In this document: positions 23,172-25,763 of the stretch, piece by piece
Layout of the letters: each line of letters begins with the position of its first letter
Numbering within the stretch: the stretch's first letter is position 1
Assembly (NCBI GenBank): GCA_014825775.1
Contig: MVAQ01000272.1
Span: forward strand, 1-25,763
Length of the DNA: 25,763 nucleotides
Direction of reading: 5' to 3'
DNA from: Krasilnikovozyma curviuscula
Taxonomy: Eukaryota; Basidiomycota; Tremellomycetes; Cystofilobasidiales; Mrakiaceae
The notes under the pieces: model-generated
The model's input: only the letters and a program-made list of their open reading frames with translations
Database searches by the model: none
Told to the model about the DNA's origin: nothing
Position numbers and translations under genes: made by a program

Positions 23172-25195
23172 TCAGATTTCAGCAGCGATCTCGTTGCAGG
23201 ACTCGGTGAAGATGTCCATAGCCAACTTCATCTCCTCCTCAGAGACGACCAATGCTGGAATGAATCGGATACTGTTGAAATGGTCGCGCATATATGGTCA
23301 GCGACACACGAAAACGAGAGAGGCAAGAAAGGGTAAAAGGGTACATACACAGGGTACATGCTCGTGGTAAGAACCATGAGGCCCTTCTCTGCACACCTAT
23401 CCTGAATTTTACCGGCAACAGGGCTAGCGAATTCGATCGCAGCCATGAGGCCTTTTCCTCTGATTTCAGTGACGAGCTTAGCAGTTTTGGGGTTGCTCTT
23501 GATGGCGTTGAGGGCAGTGAAAAGTTGTGTTGATCGTGCGTTGACGTTCTCCAGGATGGGCTCGGTAGAGAAGATGTCGGCAACCTCGCAGGCGGCAGCA
23601 CAGGCAACGGCGTTACCAGCGTAGGTACTGTATAAAGGGACCGAGTAGAGTATCGAAGTCAGGAACAAGTATATATATATTTGGATGGAGGATGAAACCA
23701 GCGAAGGAAGCAAAGACTCACCCTCCGAGGGAACCAGCTGGCATCGAAGCCATGATCTCAGGAGAGGTAGCAATACCGGACAATGGGAAACCGTTGGCAA
23801 GACCTTTGGCAAAGACGATGATGTCTGGCTGGACTTCTGGGATGTGTTCAATGGCGAAGAGCTTTCCAGTTCGTCCGAAGCCGGTCTGGACCTCATCGAT
23901 GACAAGGAGGATGTTGTTCTTCTTGCAGATCTCGGAGACAGCTTTGATGTAAGATGCTGGAGCGGGGACGTATCCACCTTCACCCATCACCTGTCAAAAT
24001 CACGAGAGTCCAGTCAGATTGGTAGGATTCGGGTACCAAAGGAGTGAAGACTTACAGGCTCAATGAAGAGGGCAGCACTAAAATTGAAGATAAAGAAACG
24101 GCATAATCTTAGTATTGAAAAAGAGAGAATGTCAGAATGAGAGCTACTTACGTATCCATGGGAGAAGACTGTTGCTTCAAGACGAGCTCCAGCTGGTACA
24201 CAGCTTGTCTGACGAGCTCCTCCTCAGAGGTCTCGATTGGCAAGCCCATCTGGTGCCAGTATGGGAAGGGAGTGGTGAAGACACCTGGCATGACCGAGCC
24301 GACACTGTCGAAGGTAAACCCAGACGCCAGAATGAATTTGGGAGAGATAAGCGATTAGATATCGCCACTGCGCAGTAGCGAAAGAAAACGAACCCTTCGA
24401 AGTAAATGTTCTTGGACTTGGTCAAGGCGGAGGCACCGTAGGTTCTACCGTGGTAGCCACCTTGCATGACGATAATGTTGTTCTTCTTGGTGTAGCGACG
24501 GGCGACCTTGATGGCGGCCTCGTTGGCCTCCGAGCCAGAGTTCCAGAGGAAGAACGAGCTGAGGTTTGGCGTTGGCATCAAGTTGAGGAGCTTGTCGACT
24601 GACATAGGTACGAGAAAGATGTCAGCGACCAACGAAGAATTTTGCGCTGTTGAACTCGCACAGTGGAGACTTCTTTAAGCGCGGAGTAAGTTTTTGGCTG
24701 GGCCTACTCACTGAGACGAAGGTATGGGATGCTCATAGCAATAGCGCACTGAAACCAAAGAAAGAAGTAAGCAAGATTGAAAAAATACATCACAGAAGAA
24801 CTGGTTGAGGCTGACCTGAGCGTGAGAGATCTTTCCACACTGTTCCTGGGCAGCCGCAGTGACTGACAGTGGCCAAGGTTGGTGACACCGATGCCGGCAG
24901 TGAAGTCGAGGTACTTCTTCTTGTCGGTTGTGGTGACCCAGAGGCCTTCACCCTTCTCGATGATCATGTCCCATTTACGACCTGCAAGGAAGAAATGGTC
25001 TGCGTCGGGTCATTGGGAGAATCCAGAATAGAACTCCAACGAACCGATACCAGTTGCGACATGCTTCTGTCCAATAGCCTTGAGGGCATCGAAGTCTTTG
25101 GCAACGGAGGGCATAGCTGACTGAGGGGCGAGGGTTGCGAGGGTGCGTCTGGTCGAAAGGGCAGTCGTGGTTCTGAGGAGCGAATGACGGAGCAT
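23172..25195 (-). CDS. class III PLP aminotransferase, GABA transaminase-like, with frameshift
   Basis: Exons in coding order: 25195-25045, 24981-24816, 24748-24712, 24598-24394, 24304-24152, 24077-24056, 23990-23722, 23627-23349, 23271-23172; about 460 aa. The N-terminus (MLRHSLLRTTTALSTRRTLA) is a typical mitochondrial presequence. Class III marks are SGSEANEAAIKVARR, GGYHGRTYGA, LFIEP, LLVIDEVQTGFGRTG (the Asp that binds the PLP ring), and IIVFAKGLANGFPLSG (the PLP Lys). The family moves the amino group of 4-aminobutyrate, or of related omega-amino acids, to 2-oxoglutarate; the closest type is GabT-like, but substrate is not certain. Exon 2 does not hold one frame: it reads GVTNLGHC then shifts, and the expected VTAAAQEQCGKISHAQ appears in another frame, with the HPx triplet missing. 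Every other exon phase closes. Confidence 0.82.
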
Positions 25196-25680
25196 GGTGG
25201 AGTTTTCCCCTTTTAAATTTCTCTTCCTTTTGTTATAAGCGGGTCGATTCAAGCGCCTTCTTCGTGGGGGACTACTGGGTGCTCTACGTTGGTCGGAGGA
25301 AATCTGCTCAGTCGATGGAAACGCACCAGGCGACGAGAAGAGCTGTGGCGCGCGCCAGTTGACTTAGGCGCCAAAGCGCACCCAGCGGCTACCCAAAAAG
25401 GCGAGGGGCAAGCCTGGCTTTTTTACCCTTGTTATATTTTTTTTTTGCTTGGGGCCGTTTTGACTCAGTGTAACAAATACGCGACTAGCAGAAGGTGAAG
25501 GGTACGTTCCACAAGATGACATATCTAAGCCCTGAGGACCACTTTAGTAGTCGTTTCGTTATGATGAGTATGATGACAGCATAGAGACACTTCAAGTTGA
25601 TAACGTAAAAGCGAAGAATTAATACTATATTTGTGAAGCAGCAGCAGTCCGTCTCAACAATAACAACAAGCTGTCCCCCA
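25196..25680. other. intergenic: aminotransferase promoter and 3' region of the right-edge gene
   Basis: About 485 nt. It contains GC-rich, CGCG-containing stretches near 25350-25400 and a T-rich run at about 25434-25446. No gene was seen here; a minus-strand frame at 25485-25697 lacks coding character. Confidence 0.4.
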
Positions 25681-25763
25681 CTATAACTTCGTTTCAATGC
25701 TGAGCCAGATCCCCTCCGAAACCTCTGGCTCCTCCCGCATTATCATAGGAGGGCACTCATTTA
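25681..25763 (-). CDS. possible last exon of a gene beyond the right edge
   Basis: Partial. On the minus strand an open frame enters from the edge and reads CPPMIMREEPEVSEGIWLSI then ETKL and a TAG at 25683-25681. The composition looks like protein, and an acceptor could lie outside the window. About 26 residues are too few to name a family. Confidence 0.3.
   Translation of the reverse strand, partial: NECPPMIMREEPEVSEGIWLSIETKL

Overview
Eukaryotic nuclear DNA from a filamentous or dimorphic fungus, most likely a basidiomycete (a Tremellomycete would fit). Reasons: nearly every gene is cut by many short introns of about 50-85 nt with GTNNGT donors and CTNAC-type branch points, several exons are under 25 nt, and the proteins are fungal (Sho1 osmosensor, Zn2Cys6 regulator, exocyst Sec15, class III alcohol dehydrogenase with an Sfa1-like sequence). 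All gene models were spliced by hand. In each multi-exon model the phases close, except for one frameshift noted below.

Layout. (1) 2-76 (+): last codons of a gene ending in SKL, a possible peroxisomal signal. (2) 394-1253 (+): small one-pass membrane protein with two PY motifs and a predicted 6-nt microexon. (3) 1591-4147 (-): RNF10/Mag2-type RING ubiquitin ligase. (4) 4698-6502 (-): SHO1, four membrane helices plus SH3. (5) 6849-9440 (-): two tandem paralogues of a family I do not recognise, with a decayed exon of a third member between them. (6) 9706-11749 (-): secreted GH79 glycosidase. (7) 12179-13058 (-): unrecognised acidic protein with a His run. (8) 13518-15607 (-): glutathione-dependent formaldehyde dehydrogenase in 14 exons. 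(9) 15924-19155 (-): Sec15. (10) 19913-22503 (-): Zn2Cys6 transcription factor. (11) 23172-25195 (-): mitochondrial-type class III aminotransferase (GABA transaminase-like) with an apparent frameshift in a conserved motif. (12) 25681-25763 (-): possible last exon of a further gene.

The genes do not form an obvious pathway or biosynthetic cluster. They look like ordinary housekeeping and signalling genes (ribosome-associated ubiquitination, osmosensing, exocytosis, formaldehyde detoxification, amino acid catabolism) with one fast-changing locus. That locus, 6849-9440, is the best candidate for something undescribed. The paralogues share a central two-exon block, including the intron between the exons, at roughly 80% protein identity, while their N- and C-terminal transmembrane exons are almost unrelated. 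No tRNA, rRNA, transposon or CRISPR array was recognised.
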